A stretch of 64,000 nucleotides of DNA from Nonomuraea maritima (GCF_900100395.1 NZ_FNFB01000037.1:1-64000), one strand, 5' to 3'. Positions 49,593 through 58,925 are shown, numbered from the stretch's first letter. Notes: generated by a model not told the origin, from the sequence alone. Numbers and translations are program-made.

Positions 49593-50711
49593 ATGAGGTT
49601 GGGACGAATCGGGGGCGTGGTGTCGGCCATCGCGCTCGCCGCGACCATGACGGCATGCGGTTCGAGCACCAAGACGGTCGACGCTGACGCCTCCGCGTCC
49701 GCCGCGGCGGGCCCCGCGGGCGCCCTGGTCGGGGTCACCATGCCCACCAAGTCCTCCGAGCGCTGGATCCACGACGGTGACAACGTCAAGAAGCAGCTCG
49801 AGGCGCTGGGTTACCAGGTCGACCTGCAGTACGCGCAGGACGACATCCCGACGCAGGTCAACCAGATCGAGAACCAGATCACCAAGGGCGCCAAGCTCCT
49901 GATCATCGCCTCGATCGACGGTACGGCCATCAGCTCCCAGCTCCAGGAGGCGGCGGACAGCAAGATCCCGGTCATCGCCTACGACCGGCTGATCCGCAAC
50001 AGCCCGAACGTCGACTACTACGCCACCTTCGACAACTTCAAGGTCGGCGTGCAGCAGGCGACCTCGCTGCTCAAGGGCCTCGGCGTCGAGGACGGCAAGA
50101 AGGGCCCGTTCAACGTCGAGCTGTTCGGTGGCTCCCCCGACGACAACAACGCCACGTTCTTCTGGAACGGCGCCATGTCGGTGCTCCAGCCGAAGATCGA
50201 CGACGGCACGCTCGTGGTGAAGAGCGGCCAGACCGACTTCAAGACCGCCGCCATCCTCCGCTGGGACCCGGCGACCGCGCAGAAGCGCATGGAGGACATC
50301 CTCACCAAGACCTACTCCGGTGGCGACAAGGTCGACGGCGTGCTCTCCCCGTACGACGGCCTGTCGATCGGCATCCTGTCGGCCCTGAAGAGCTCCGGCT
50401 ACGGCACCAGCGGCCAGCCCTACCCGATCGTGACCGGTCAGGACGCCGAGCTCGCCTCGATCAAGTCGATCATCGCCGGTGAGCAGTACTCCACCATCTT
50501 CAAGGACACCCGCCAGCTCGCCGAGCAGACCGTCAAGATGGCGGACGCCGTGCTCAAGGGCCAGCAGCCCGAGGTGAACAACACCAAGGACTACGACAAC
50601 GGCAACAAGGTCGTGCCCTCGTACCTGCTCGACCCGGTGATCGTCGACAAGAGCAACTACAAGGACGTCATCATCGGCGGCAACTACTACACCGAGGACC
50701 AGCTCAAGTAA
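49593..50711 (+). CDS. Sugar ABC transporter substrate-binding lipoprotein, ChvE-like
   Basis: A 372-residue lipoprotein (lipobox MTAC, Cys22) of the ChvE/multiple-sugar-binding type, which binds pyranose sugars such as arabinose, xylose and glucose. Family features: GVTMPTKSSERWIHDG at the start of the mature domain, YDRLIRNSPNVDYYATFDN, and TGQDAELASIKSI. ATG with AAGGAG upstream. It is the first gene of a ChvE-GguA-GguB-type cassette and is followed by an UNCG hairpin. Confidence 0.93.
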   Translation: MRLGRIGGVVSAIALAATMTACGSSTKTVDADASASAAAGPAGALVGVTMPTKSSERWIHDGDNVKKQLEALGYQVDLQYAQDDIPTQVNQIENQITKGAKLLIIASIDGTAISSQLQEAADSKIPVIAYDRLIRNSPNVDYYATFDNFKVGVQQATSLLKGLGVEDGKKGPFNVELFGGSPDDNNATFFWNGAMSVLQPKIDDGTLVVKSGQTDFKTAAILRWDPATAQKRMEDILTKTYSGGDKVDGVLSPYDGLSIGILSALKSSGYGTSGQPYPIVTGQDAELASIKSIIAGEQYSTIFKDTRQLAEQTVKMADAVLKGQQPEVNNTKDYDNGNKVVPSYLLDPVIVDKSNYKDVIIGGNYYTEDQLK

Positions 50712-50719
50712 GGGCCTGC

Positions 50720-50749
50720 CTCCGGGGGCGGCTCCGGCCGTCCCCGGAG
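50720..50749 (+). other. UNCG-capped hairpin after the second binding-protein gene
   Basis: CTCCGGGG and CGGC pair with GCCG and CCCCGGAG (one G-T wobble) around the tetraloop TCCG. No T tract. It has the same position and the same loop as the hairpin at 45757-45780. Confidence 0.7.
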
Positions 50750-50769
50750 TCTCCCTGGGCGAGGGGCAT

Positions 50770-52299
50770 ATGACCGAGCACATCTTGCGGATGAGCGGGA
50801 TCACCAAGACGTTCCCCGGCGTCAAGGCGCTGCAGGACGTCAACCTGTCGGTCCGGCAGGGCGAGATCCACGCCATCTGCGGCGAGAACGGCGCCGGCAA
50901 GTCGACGCTGATGAAGGTGCTCTCAGGGGTCTATCCGTACGGCGAGTACGACGGAGAGATCACCTTCGAGGGCAAGCGCTGCGAGTTCGGCGGCATCCGC
51001 GACAGCGAGCACGCCGGCATCGTCATCATCCATCAGGAGCTGGCGCTCAGCCCGCAACTGTCGATCGCCGAGAACATCTTCCTCGGCAACGAGCGGGCCA
51101 AGCGCGGCCTCATCGACTGGAACCGCACCAACTACGAGGCCGCCGAGCTGATGAAGCGGGTCGGCCTGCGAGAGAACCCCACGACGCCGATCTCCGACAT
51201 CGGCGTCGGCAAGCAGCAGCTCGTCGAGATCGCCAAGGCGCTGTCGAAGCGGGTGAAGCTGCTCATCCTGGACGAGCCGACCGCCGCGCTCAACGACGAC
51301 GACTCGGCCCACCTGCTGGACCTCCTGCGCGAGCTGCGTGACGAGGGCATCACCTGCGTGATCATCTCGCACAAGCTCAACGAGGTGACCGCCATCTCCG
51401 ACGCCGTCACGATCATCCGTGACGGCCGGACGATCGAGACCCTCGACATGGCCACCGACCATGTGACCGAGGACCGCATCATCGCCGGCATGGTGGGTCG
51501 CGCCCTCGACAACCGCTACCCGCCGCACGAGCCGACGATCGGCGAAGAGGCGCTGCGGATCGAGGACTGGACCGTCTACAGCCCGAGCCAGCCGGACCGC
51601 AAGGTGGTCGACGGCGCGTCGCTCACGCTGCGCCGCGGTGAGATCGTCGGCCTGGCCGGCCTGATGGGCGCCGGGCGCACCGAGCTCGCGATGAGCGTGT
51701 TCGGGCGCACGTACGGCGTGCACATCTCGGGCAAGATCTTCAAGAACGGCAAGCCGATCGAGATCCGCAACGTGCAGGACGCGATCACCCACGGCATCGC
51801 CTACGCCACCGAGGACCGCAAGCGGTACGGGCTCAACCTCATCGAGGACATCAAGCGCAACATCAGCGCGGCGGGGCTGAAGGGCCTGGCCAAGCGCGGC
51901 TGGGTGAACGAGAACCAGGAGTTCCGGGTAGCGGAGCAGTTCCACCAGAGCATGAACATCAAGGCGCCCAGCGTCGACAGCATCGTCGGCAAGCTGAGCG
52001 GCGGCAACCAGCAGAAGGTCGTGCTCTCGAAGTGGATCCTGACCGAGCCGGATGTGCTCATCCTGGACGAGCCCACCCGCGGCATCGACGTCGGCGCGAA
52101 GTACGAGATCTACACGATCATCAACCGCCTGGCCGATGAGGGCAAGGCCGTGCTGGTGATCTCTTCGGAGTTGCCTGAGCTGCTCGGCCTGTGCGACCGC
52201 ATCTACACGCTCTCCGAGGGTCGCATCACGGGCGAGGTTCCGCGCCGGGAAGCCACGCAGGAAAGTCTCATGCATCTCATGACCAAGGGACAGGAGTAG
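50770..52299 (+). CDS. Multiple-sugar ABC transporter ATPase, GguA/MmsA-like
   Basis: A 509-residue tandem ATPase. First domain: Walker A GENGAGKST and LILDEPTAALN. Second domain: degenerate P-loop GLMGAGRTE and signature LSGGNQQKVVLSKW, followed by LILDEPTRGIDVG. It belongs to the multiple-monosaccharide (MmsA/GguA/XylG) branch, consistent with the ChvE-like binding protein upstream. ATG at 50770 within CATATG; GAGGGG upstream. Confidence 0.94.
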   Translation: MTEHILRMSGITKTFPGVKALQDVNLSVRQGEIHAICGENGAGKSTLMKVLSGVYPYGEYDGEITFEGKRCEFGGIRDSEHAGIVIIHQELALSPQLSIAENIFLGNERAKRGLIDWNRTNYEAAELMKRVGLRENPTTPISDIGVGKQQLVEIAKALSKRVKLLILDEPTAALNDDDSAHLLDLLRELRDEGITCVIISHKLNEVTAISDAVTIIRDGRTIETLDMATDHVTEDRIIAGMVGRALDNRYPPHEPTIGEEALRIEDWTVYSPSQPDRKVVDGASLTLRRGEIVGLAGLMGAGRTELAMSVFGRTYGVHISGKIFKNGKPIEIRNVQDAITHGIAYATEDRKRYGLNLIEDIKRNISAAGLKGLAKRGWVNENQEFRVAEQFHQSMNIKAPSVDSIVGKLSGGNQQKVVLSKWILTEPDVLILDEPTRGIDVGAKYEIYTIINRLADEGKAVLVISSELPELLGLCDRIYTLSEGRITGEVPRREATQESLMHLMTKGQE

Positions 52300-52304
52300 C
52301 TCTG

Positions 52305-53567
52305 ATGAGCAGCATCACGCCCGCCGACGTGGAGGTCGGCGCCAAGGGCGGCGGCGAGGGGGCGCCACGGCAGCCCGGGCGGGTGTCGTTCGGCGGGCTT
52401 TCCCTCAACCTGCGATCGAGCGGCATCTACATCGCCTTCGCGCTGATCGTGGTGTTGTTCTCGGTGCTGACCGACGGAGCGCTCCTCACGCCGCAGAACA
52501 TCTCCAACATCATCGTTCAGAACTCCTACGTCCTGATCCTCGCGATCGGGATGATCCTCGTCATCATCGCCGGGCACATCGACCTGTCGGTCGGCTCGGT
52601 GGTGGCGGTCACGGGAGCGTTGTCCGCCGTCCTCATGGTGAACATGGGGATGCCCTGGCCGCTCGCGCTGCTGATCACGCTCGTGGCCGGCGCGGTCATC
52701 GGGGCCTGGCAGGGATACTGGATCGCGTACTTCGGGATCCCGGCGTTCATCGTGACGCTGGCCGGCATGCTGCTGTTCCGGGCGCTGACCCTCACCGTGC
52801 TCGGCAACCAGGGCATCGGCCCGTTCCCCGACCAGGTCCGTACGCTGGCCAACGGCTTCACCAACGGCTACATCGGCAACATCGGCCTCGGCCCGCTCGG
52901 CGGCGCCGACCTGTTCAGCCTGCTGATCGGCATCGTGGCGATCGCCGGCATGGTCGTCTCGCAGTGGCGCAGCCGGACCGCCCGCAAGGGCTACGGTCAG
53001 TCGGTCGAGCCGATGGCGCTGTTCGTGCTCAAGCTGCTGGCGGGCGCCGCGCTGATCCTCTTCCTGGTGGTGCAGCTCGCCCGGTTCAAGAACCTGCCGT
53101 GGGTGCTCGTGCTGCTGGCGCTGCTCGTCCTCGGCTACTCCCTGATGGCCAACCGCACGGTCTTCGGCCGGCAGATCTACGCCATCGGCGGCAACCTCCA
53201 GGCGGCCGTCATGTCCGGCGTGAAGGTCAAGTCGGTGGTCTTCTGGATCTTCGTGAACATGGGCGTGCTGTCGGCCATCGCCGGCATCATCTTCGCCGGC
53301 CGGCTCAACCAGGCGGGTCCCACCGCGGGCAACAGCTTCGAGCTGGACGCCATCGCGGCGGCCTTCATCGGTGGCGCGGCCGTCCAGGGCGGCGTCGGCA
53401 AGGTCGTGGGTGCGATCACCGGTGGTCTGATCATGGCGGTCATCAACAACGGAATGTCCCTGATCGGCTCGCCGAGTGAGCGGGTCATGCTCGTCAAGGG
53501 CATCGTCCTGCTCGCCGCCGTGGCGTTCGACGTCTGGACGAAGCGCCGAGGCGGCGTCTCGCGCTGA
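52305..53567 (+). CDS. Multiple-sugar ABC transporter permease, GguB/MmsB-like
   Basis: A 420-residue permease, longer than RbsC, as expected for the GguB/MmsB class that works as a single permease species. It has the GHIDLSVGSVVAVTGALSA motif and IPAFIVTLAGMLLFRALT. About ten to twelve membrane segments. ATG at 52305 lies six bases after the ATPase stop with CAGGAG upstream. It ends 62 bases before the second LacI gene. Confidence 0.93.
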   Translation: MSSITPADVEVGAKGGGEGAPRQPGRVSFGGLSLNLRSSGIYIAFALIVVLFSVLTDGALLTPQNISNIIVQNSYVLILAIGMILVIIAGHIDLSVGSVVAVTGALSAVLMVNMGMPWPLALLITLVAGAVIGAWQGYWIAYFGIPAFIVTLAGMLLFRALTLTVLGNQGIGPFPDQVRTLANGFTNGYIGNIGLGPLGGADLFSLLIGIVAIAGMVVSQWRSRTARKGYGQSVEPMALFVLKLLAGAALILFLVVQLARFKNLPWVLVLLALLVLGYSLMANRTVFGRQIYAIGGNLQAAVMSGVKVKSVVFWIFVNMGVLSAIAGIIFAGRLNQAGPTAGNSFELDAIAAAFIGGAAVQGGVGKVVGAITGGLIMAVINNGMSLIGSPSERVMLVKGIVLLAAVAFDVWTKRRGGVSR

Positions 53568-53629
53568 TCGCCTGAAACGATCATCCGTTAGTAAGATCCG
53601 AGCAGCCCAGGAAAGAGGAAGGAGAGACC

Positions 53630-54643
53630 GTGACGCCACCCAAGCGCCGCCAGCCGGTCATGGCTGACGTGGCCAAGGAAGCCGGCGTGTCGCACCAGAC
53701 GGTCTCTCGCGTCATCAACGACCACCCGAACGTCCGGGCCGCGACCCGGGCGCGGGTGGAGGAGGCGATCTCCCGCCTGGGCTACCGGCGCAACCTCGTG
53801 GCCCGCGCCCTGGTCACCAAGCGGTCGCGGACGCTCGGCGTGGTCAGCTTCGACACCACGCTGTACGGCCCCGCCAGCACGATCTACGGCATCGAGCAGG
53901 CGGCCAGGACCGCGGGCTACTTCGTCAGCATCGTCAGTCTGAAGACCATCGACAGCGACAACGTGCGCGACGCCATCGGCTACCTGGCCGAGCAGGGCGT
54001 CGACGGCGTCGTGGTGGTGGCGCCGCAGCGCTCGGCGTGGGCCGCCCTGGAGAGCCTGCCGGCGGGCATGCCCGCCGTGGCGGTCGAGGGCGCGCACCAC
54101 GGGGGCGTCTCGGCCGTGAGCATCGACCAGATCGAGGGGGCCAGGCTGGCCACGCGCCACCTCCTCGAGCAGGGCCACGACACCGTCTGGCACATCACCG
54201 GCCCCGCCGACTGGCTCGAGACCGAGGGTCGCATCGAGGGCTGGCGCGCGGTGCTGGAGGAGGCGGGACGGCCCGTGCCCGAGCCGCTGACCGGCGACTG
54301 GAGCCCGCGGGCCGGTTACGAGGCGGGCAAGAGCCTGGCCGCGATGAAGGGCGTCACGGCGATCTTCGCGGCCAACGACCAGATGGCGCTCGGCGTCCTG
54401 CGCGCCCTGTCGGAGGAGGGGGTGCGCGTCCCCGACGACATCAGCGTGGTGGGCTTCGACGACATCCCCGAGTCCGAGTTCTTCTCGCCGCCGCTCACCA
54501 CGGTCAGGCAGGACTTCGCCGCGGTGGGCCGGCACTGCATCGAGGTCCTGCTGCGTCAGATCGACATGGGACCCGCCGCGCACGAGCGGCTGGTCGTCCC
54601 GCCGGGTTTCGTCGTCCGGTCGAGCACGGCCCCTGTCGGATAG
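53630..54643 (+). CDS. LacI-family regulator (arabinose locus, copy 2)
   Basis: A 337-residue LacI/GalR repressor and close paralogue of the protein at 43679. The helix-turn-helix (VMADVAKEAGVSHQTVSRVI) has the same recognition residues, so both should bind the same operator type. GTG at 53630 with GGAAGGAG upstream. No operator copy is visible before this gene, so it may be read through from the permease gene. It directly precedes araB, which has an operator over its start codon. Confidence 0.93.
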   Translation: MTPPKRRQPVMADVAKEAGVSHQTVSRVINDHPNVRAATRARVEEAISRLGYRRNLVARALVTKRSRTLGVVSFDTTLYGPASTIYGIEQAARTAGYFVSIVSLKTIDSDNVRDAIGYLAEQGVDGVVVVAPQRSAWAALESLPAGMPAVAVEGAHHGGVSAVSIDQIEGARLATRHLLEQGHDTVWHITGPADWLETEGRIEGWRAVLEEAGRPVPEPLTGDWSPRAGYEAGKSLAAMKGVTAIFAANDQMALGVLRALSEEGVRVPDDISVVGFDDIPESEFFSPPLTTVRQDFAAVGRHCIEVLLRQIDMGPAAHERLVVPPGFVVRSSTAPVG

Positions 54644-54692
54644 GGCGGTCAGGTAGATGATGGGCATGCCACCCGGAACCCTTGGAGATCAA

Positions 54693-54706
54693 TGTGAACG
54701 CTAACA
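54693..54706 (+). promoter_or_regulatory. Operator TGTGAACGCTAACA over the araB start codon
   Basis: The palindrome begins one base before the GTG start of araB and extends into codon 5. It matches the other three sites (TGTKARCGNTMACA). A bound repressor would act as a roadblock for transcription entering araB. Confidence 0.65.
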
Positions 54707-56388
54707 GTTACGTTGTCGGAGTGGACTTCGGCACGCTCTCCGGCCGAGCCGTGGTCGTTCGCGTCAGCGACGGCGCGGAGCTGGGCAGCGCCGTCCACGA
54801 GTACACCCACCGGGTCATCGAGCAGGAGCTGCCCGGCTCGGGTGTGCGCCTCGGGCCCGACTGGGCGCTGCAGTCGCCGCAGGACTGGATCGACGTGCTC
54901 AAGATCGCCGTCCCCGAGGCCATCGCGGCCTCCGGCGTACGGCCCGAGGAGATCGTCGGCATCGGCACCGACTTCACCGCCTGCACGGTGCTGCCCACCA
55001 CGGCCGACGGCACCCCGCTGTGCTTCGAGACGCCCGCCGAGCCGCACGCCTGGCCGAAGCTGTGGAAGCACCACGCCGCGCAGCCGCACGCCGACCGGAT
55101 CAACGAACTGGCCGCGCGCCGCGGCGAGTCCTGGCTGCCGCGTTACGGCGGCAAGATCTCCTCGGAGTGGGAGTTCGCCAAGGCCCTGCAGGTCCTCGAA
55201 GAGGCTCCCGAGGTGTACGCCAGGGCCGAGCGCTGGATCGAGGCGGCCGACTGGATCATCTGGCAGCTGACCGGCGTCGAGAGCCGCAACATCTGCACGG
55301 TCGGGTACAAGGGCGTCTTCCAGGACGACACCTACCCGTCCGAGGAGTACCTCGCCGAGCTCAACCCCGCCTTCGCCGGGTTCGTCGGCAAGCTCGCCAC
55401 CGGCACGATCGGTGAGAAGGTCGGCAGCACCACGCTGGCCCACCTCGGCGGGCTCGCGGGACGGGTGTCCGCGCAGGCCGCGGAGTGGACCGGCGTCCCC
55501 GAGGGCGTCGCCGTGGCCGTCGGCAACGTGGACGCCCACGTCACGGCCGCCGCCGCCGACGCCGTGCGGCCCGGCCAGATGGTGGCCATCATGGGCACCT
55601 CCACCTGCCACATCATGCCGAGCGACCACCTCGCCGAGGTGCCCGGCATGTGCGGCGTCGTCCGCGACGGCATCGTGCCCGGCCTGTGGGGCTACGAGGC
55701 CGGCCAGTCGGCGGTCGGCGACATCTTCGCCTGGTTCATCGACAACTTCGTGCCCGCCTCGTACCTGGAGCAGGCCGGCGAGGCCGGCATCCACGCGTAC
55801 CTCACCTCGCTGGCAGAGAAGCAGGAGGTCGGCGAGCACGGGCTGGTCGCGCTCGACTGGTTCGGCGGGAACCGCTCGGTGCTGGTCGACCACAACCTGT
55901 CGGGCGTGATCGTCGGCCAGACCCTGGCCACCAAGCCGGAGGACGTCTACCGCGCCCTCATCGAGTCGACCGCGTTCGGCGCGCGCATGATCGTGGAGAC
56001 GTTCGAGCAGGCGGGCGTGCCGGTCGAGGAGTTCGTCGTGGCCGGCGGCCTGCTGAAGAACCGCTTCCTCATGCAGGTCTACTCCGACGTGCTGCGCCGT
56101 CCGCTGTCGGTCATCGGCTCCGACCAGGGGCCCGCGCTCGGCTCGGCCATCCACGCCGCCGTCGCCGCCGGGGCCTACCCCGGCATCGAGGAGGCCGCCG
56201 CGGCCATGGGCAAGCGCACCGAGAACGCGTACGTCCCGGACGCGGCCCGCGCGGACGCCTACGACCGGCTCTACGCCGAGTACCGCAGGCTGCACGACTT
56301 CTTCGCCGACGGGCGGATGCTGCACACCCTGCGCGCGATCAGGAACGAAGCGGCGGCACCCGGCCGCCGGACGGAGAAGGACGCATGA
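54694..56388 (+). CDS. araB: Ribulokinase
   Basis: Phosphorylates L-ribulose with ATP in arabinose breakdown. The 564-residue FGGY-family kinase has the N-terminal phosphate loop VGVDFGTLSGRAVVV, the central MGTSTCHI-type motif (IMGTSTCHIM), and C-terminal FVVAGGLLKNRF. The GTG at 54694 follows GGAG by six bases; a TTG at 54682 is an in-frame alternative but would include that site. It starts the araB-araD-araA operon with overlapping stops and starts. Confidence 0.95.
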   Translation: MNANSYVVGVDFGTLSGRAVVVRVSDGAELGSAVHEYTHRVIEQELPGSGVRLGPDWALQSPQDWIDVLKIAVPEAIAASGVRPEEIVGIGTDFTACTVLPTTADGTPLCFETPAEPHAWPKLWKHHAAQPHADRINELAARRGESWLPRYGGKISSEWEFAKALQVLEEAPEVYARAERWIEAADWIIWQLTGVESRNICTVGYKGVFQDDTYPSEEYLAELNPAFAGFVGKLATGTIGEKVGSTTLAHLGGLAGRVSAQAAEWTGVPEGVAVAVGNVDAHVTAAAADAVRPGQMVAIMGTSTCHIMPSDHLAEVPGMCGVVRDGIVPGLWGYEAGQSAVGDIFAWFIDNFVPASYLEQAGEAGIHAYLTSLAEKQEVGEHGLVALDWFGGNRSVLVDHNLSGVIVGQTLATKPEDVYRALIESTAFGARMIVETFEQAGVPVEEFVVAGGLLKNRFLMQVYSDVLRRPLSVIGSDQGPALGSAIHAAVAAGAYPGIEEAAAAMGKRTENAYVPDAARADAYDRLYAEYRRLHDFFADGRMLHTLRAIRNEAAAPGRRTEKDA

Positions 56389-57041
56389 GCACACTGAGGA
56401 AGATCGTCGCCGACCTGCACGCCGAGCTGGTCCGCTACAACCTGGTGGTCTGGACGGCGGGCAACGTCTCCGGCCGGGTGCCGGGGGAGGACCTGTTCGT
56501 CATCAAGCCGTCGGGCGTCTCCTACGACGAGCTGACGCCGGAGAACATGGTCGTGTGCGACCTCGACGGCAACCTGGTGGAGGGCGAGCACGCGCCGTCC
56601 AGCGACACGGCCGCGCACGCGTACGTCTACCGCAACATGCCCGAGGTGGGCGGGGTCGTGCACACCCACTCGACCTACGCCTCCGCCTGGGCGGCGCGCG
56701 GCGAGGCCATCCCGTGCGTGCTGACCGCGATGGCCGACGAGTTCGGCGGGGAGATCCCGGTGGGCCCGTTCGCGCTGATCGGTGACGACTCCATCGGGCA
56801 GGGCATCGTGAAGACGCTCAAGGGCCACCGGTCGAAGGCCGTGCTCATGCAGAACCACGGCGTGTTCTCCATCGGCAAGGACGCGAAGGACGCGGTGAAG
56901 GCCGCCGTCATGTGCGAGGACGTGGCCCGTACGGTGCACATCGCCCGCCAGCTCGGCGACCCGCTGCCCATCGCCCAGGACGACATCGACCGCCTGTACG
57001 ACCGCTATCAGAACGTCTACGGACAGAGGAGCCCGCGTTGA
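56385..57041 (+). CDS. araD: L-ribulose-5-phosphate 4-epimerase
   Basis: Converts L-ribulose 5-phosphate to D-xylulose 5-phosphate. The 218-residue class II aldolase-fold enzyme shows the N-terminal WTAGNVSGRV, FVIKPSGVSYDEL, the zinc ligands in VVHTHSTYASAW and the distal MQNHGVFSIG. ATG at 56385 overlaps the araB stop (ATGA). Its stop overlaps the araA start (TTGA). Confidence 0.95.
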   Translation: MSTLRKIVADLHAELVRYNLVVWTAGNVSGRVPGEDLFVIKPSGVSYDELTPENMVVCDLDGNLVEGEHAPSSDTAAHAYVYRNMPEVGGVVHTHSTYASAWAARGEAIPCVLTAMADEFGGEIPVGPFALIGDDSIGQGIVKTLKGHRSKAVLMQNHGVFSIGKDAKDAVKAAVMCEDVARTVHIARQLGDPLPIAQDDIDRLYDRYQNVYGQRSPR

Positions 57042-58501
57042 AGATCTGGTTCTTGACCGGTAGCCAGGGACTGTACGGCGAGGACACCCTGCGCCAGGTG
57101 GCCGAGCAGTCGCAGCAGATCGCCGAGCAGCTTCCCGTCGAGGTCGAGTGGAAGCCCGTCCTGACCGACGCGGCGGCCATCCGGCGGATCATGCTCGACG
57201 CCAACGCCGACGACTCGTGCGCCGGTGTGATCACGTGGATGCACACGTTCTCGCCGGCCAAGATGTGGATCGCCGGGCTCGACGCGCTGCGCAAGCCGCT
57301 GCTGCACCTGCACACGCAGGCCAATGTCGAGCTGCCGTGGAGCACCATCGACATGGACTTCATGAACCTCAACCAGGCCGCCCACGGCGACCGGGAGTTC
57401 GGGTTCGTGCAGACGCGGCTCGGGGTGCCGCGCAAGACCGTGGCCGGGCACGTCAGCGACCCGGTCGTCGGCGAGCGCATCATGACCTGGGTGCGCGCCG
57501 CCCGCGGCTTCGCCGAGGTGCGCACGCTCAAGCTGGCCCGCTTCGGTGACAACATGCGCGACGTCGCCGTCACCGAGGGCGACAAGGTCGAGGCCCAGCT
57601 GCGGTTCGGCGTCTCCGTCAACACCTACGGGGTCAACGACCTGGTCGAGGCCGTGGACGCCGCCTCCGACGCCGAGGTGACGGCCCTGGTCAAGGAGTAC
57701 GCCGAGCAGTACGCCGTGGCCCCCGAACTGCTCGGGGAGCGCAACGAGTCGCTGCGCTACGCGGCCCGCATCGAGCTGGGGCTGCGCGGCTTCCTGGAGG
57801 CGGGCGGCTTCAAGGCCTTCACCACGAACTTCGAGGACCTCGGCGGCCTGCGCCAGCTGCCCGGCCTGGCCGTGCAGCGGCTCATGGCCGACGGCTACGG
57901 CTTCGGCGGCGAGGGCGACTGGAAGACCTCGGTGCTGCTGCGCACGCTCAAGGCCATGGGGGAGGGGCTGCCCGGCGGCACGTCCTTCATGGAGGACTAC
58001 ACCTACGACCTGACGCCGGGCAACGAGCTCATCCTCGGCGCCCACATGCTCGAGGTCTGCCCGTCGATCGCGTCAGGGCAGCCGTCGTGCGAGATCCACC
58101 CGCTCGGCATCGGCAACCGCGAGGACCCGGTGCGGCTGGTGTTCGACGCGGAGCCGGGCGAGGGCATCGTCGTCGGCCTGGCCGACATGGGTGACCGGTT
58201 CCGGCTGGTGGCCAACGAGATCGACGTCGTCGCGCCGCCCCAGCCGCTGCCCAAGCTGCCGGTGGCCCGCGCGGTGTGGCGTCCGCGGCCCAACCTGCGT
58301 ACCTCGACCGAGTCGTGGCTCACCGCCGGCGCGCCGCACCACACGGTGCTGTCGAAGGCCGTCGGCCGCGAGGAGCTGAACGACCTGGCCGAGATGCTGG
58401 GCGTGGAGCTGGTCGTCATCGACGCCGACACCACGACCGAGCGGCTGACGAAGGAGCTGCGCTGGAACCAGGCGTACTACCGCCTGGCCCAGGGCTTCTA
58501 A
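57038..58501 (+). CDS. araA: L-arabinose isomerase
   Basis: Isomerises L-arabinose to L-ribulose with Mn2+. The 487 residues match AraA throughout: start KIWFLTGSQGLYGEDTL, VITWMHTFSPAKMWI, LLHLHTQAN, and metal-ligand regions GTSFMEDYTY, HMLEVCPS, and CEIHPLGIG. TTG start overlaps the araD stop. The TAA stop overlaps the TAG of the convergent next gene within CTAA. Confidence 0.97.
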   Translation: MKIWFLTGSQGLYGEDTLRQVAEQSQQIAEQLPVEVEWKPVLTDAAAIRRIMLDANADDSCAGVITWMHTFSPAKMWIAGLDALRKPLLHLHTQANVELPWSTIDMDFMNLNQAAHGDREFGFVQTRLGVPRKTVAGHVSDPVVGERIMTWVRAARGFAEVRTLKLARFGDNMRDVAVTEGDKVEAQLRFGVSVNTYGVNDLVEAVDAASDAEVTALVKEYAEQYAVAPELLGERNESLRYAARIELGLRGFLEAGGFKAFTTNFEDLGGLRQLPGLAVQRLMADGYGFGGEGDWKTSVLLRTLKAMGEGLPGGTSFMEDYTYDLTPGNELILGAHMLEVCPSIASGQPSCEIHPLGIGNREDPVRLVFDAEPGEGIVVGLADMGDRFRLVANEIDVVAPPQPLPKLPVARAVWRPRPNLRTSTESWLTAGAPHHTVLSKAVGREELNDLAEMLGVELVVIDADTTTERLTKELRWNQAYYRLAQGF

Positions 58502-58827
58502 CCGTCCTGCTCCGGAGGCTTCTTCGGGGCGTTCCTGCGCTGCTCCTCGGCACGCTCGCGAAGGCGGCGCAGGAACGCCTCCTCGTCCTCCACGGGATCG
58601 GCGGGGGCGGGGATCGCGGTGCCCGACGGGGCAGGACGCGGCCGTTCAGGACGGCCCCAGGCCAGCCACGCCGCCGAGCCGAGCAGCGGCAGGAACAGCA
58701 CGACGAGCACCCAGAGTGTCTTCGGCAGGACACGGCACCGGTCATCGGGCGCCCCGATCGCGTCGAAGAGCGAGAACAGCCAGAGCGCGAGCGTGGCCAG
58801 CGCCGCGACCTGGAACAGCAGGAGCAA
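58498..58827 (-). CDS. PLD N-terminal-domain membrane protein
   Basis: A 109-residue protein with two membrane segments (start LLLFQVAALATLALWLFSLF, second VLVVLFLPLLGSAAWLAWG) of the PLDc_N type. Such proteins are common in actinomycetes as stand-alone membrane proteins without phospholipase activity. The C-terminal half is charged. GGAGG precedes the ATG on the minus strand. It interrupts the arabinose locus in opposite orientation. Confidence 0.85.
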   Translation of the reverse strand: MLLLFQVAALATLALWLFSLFDAIGAPDDRCRVLPKTLWVLVVLFLPLLGSAAWLAWGRPERPRPAPSGTAIPAPADPVEDEEAFLRRLRERAEEQRRNAPKKPPEQDG

Positions 58828-58925
58828 GGGGACACCTCCGTCGGCGGGACCTGCAACTTAGCGGTCATGGGCTCCGCGTGACAAGGCGGGTGCTCCGGCG
58901 GAAACACCTGTGGGAGGGTAAGGCC

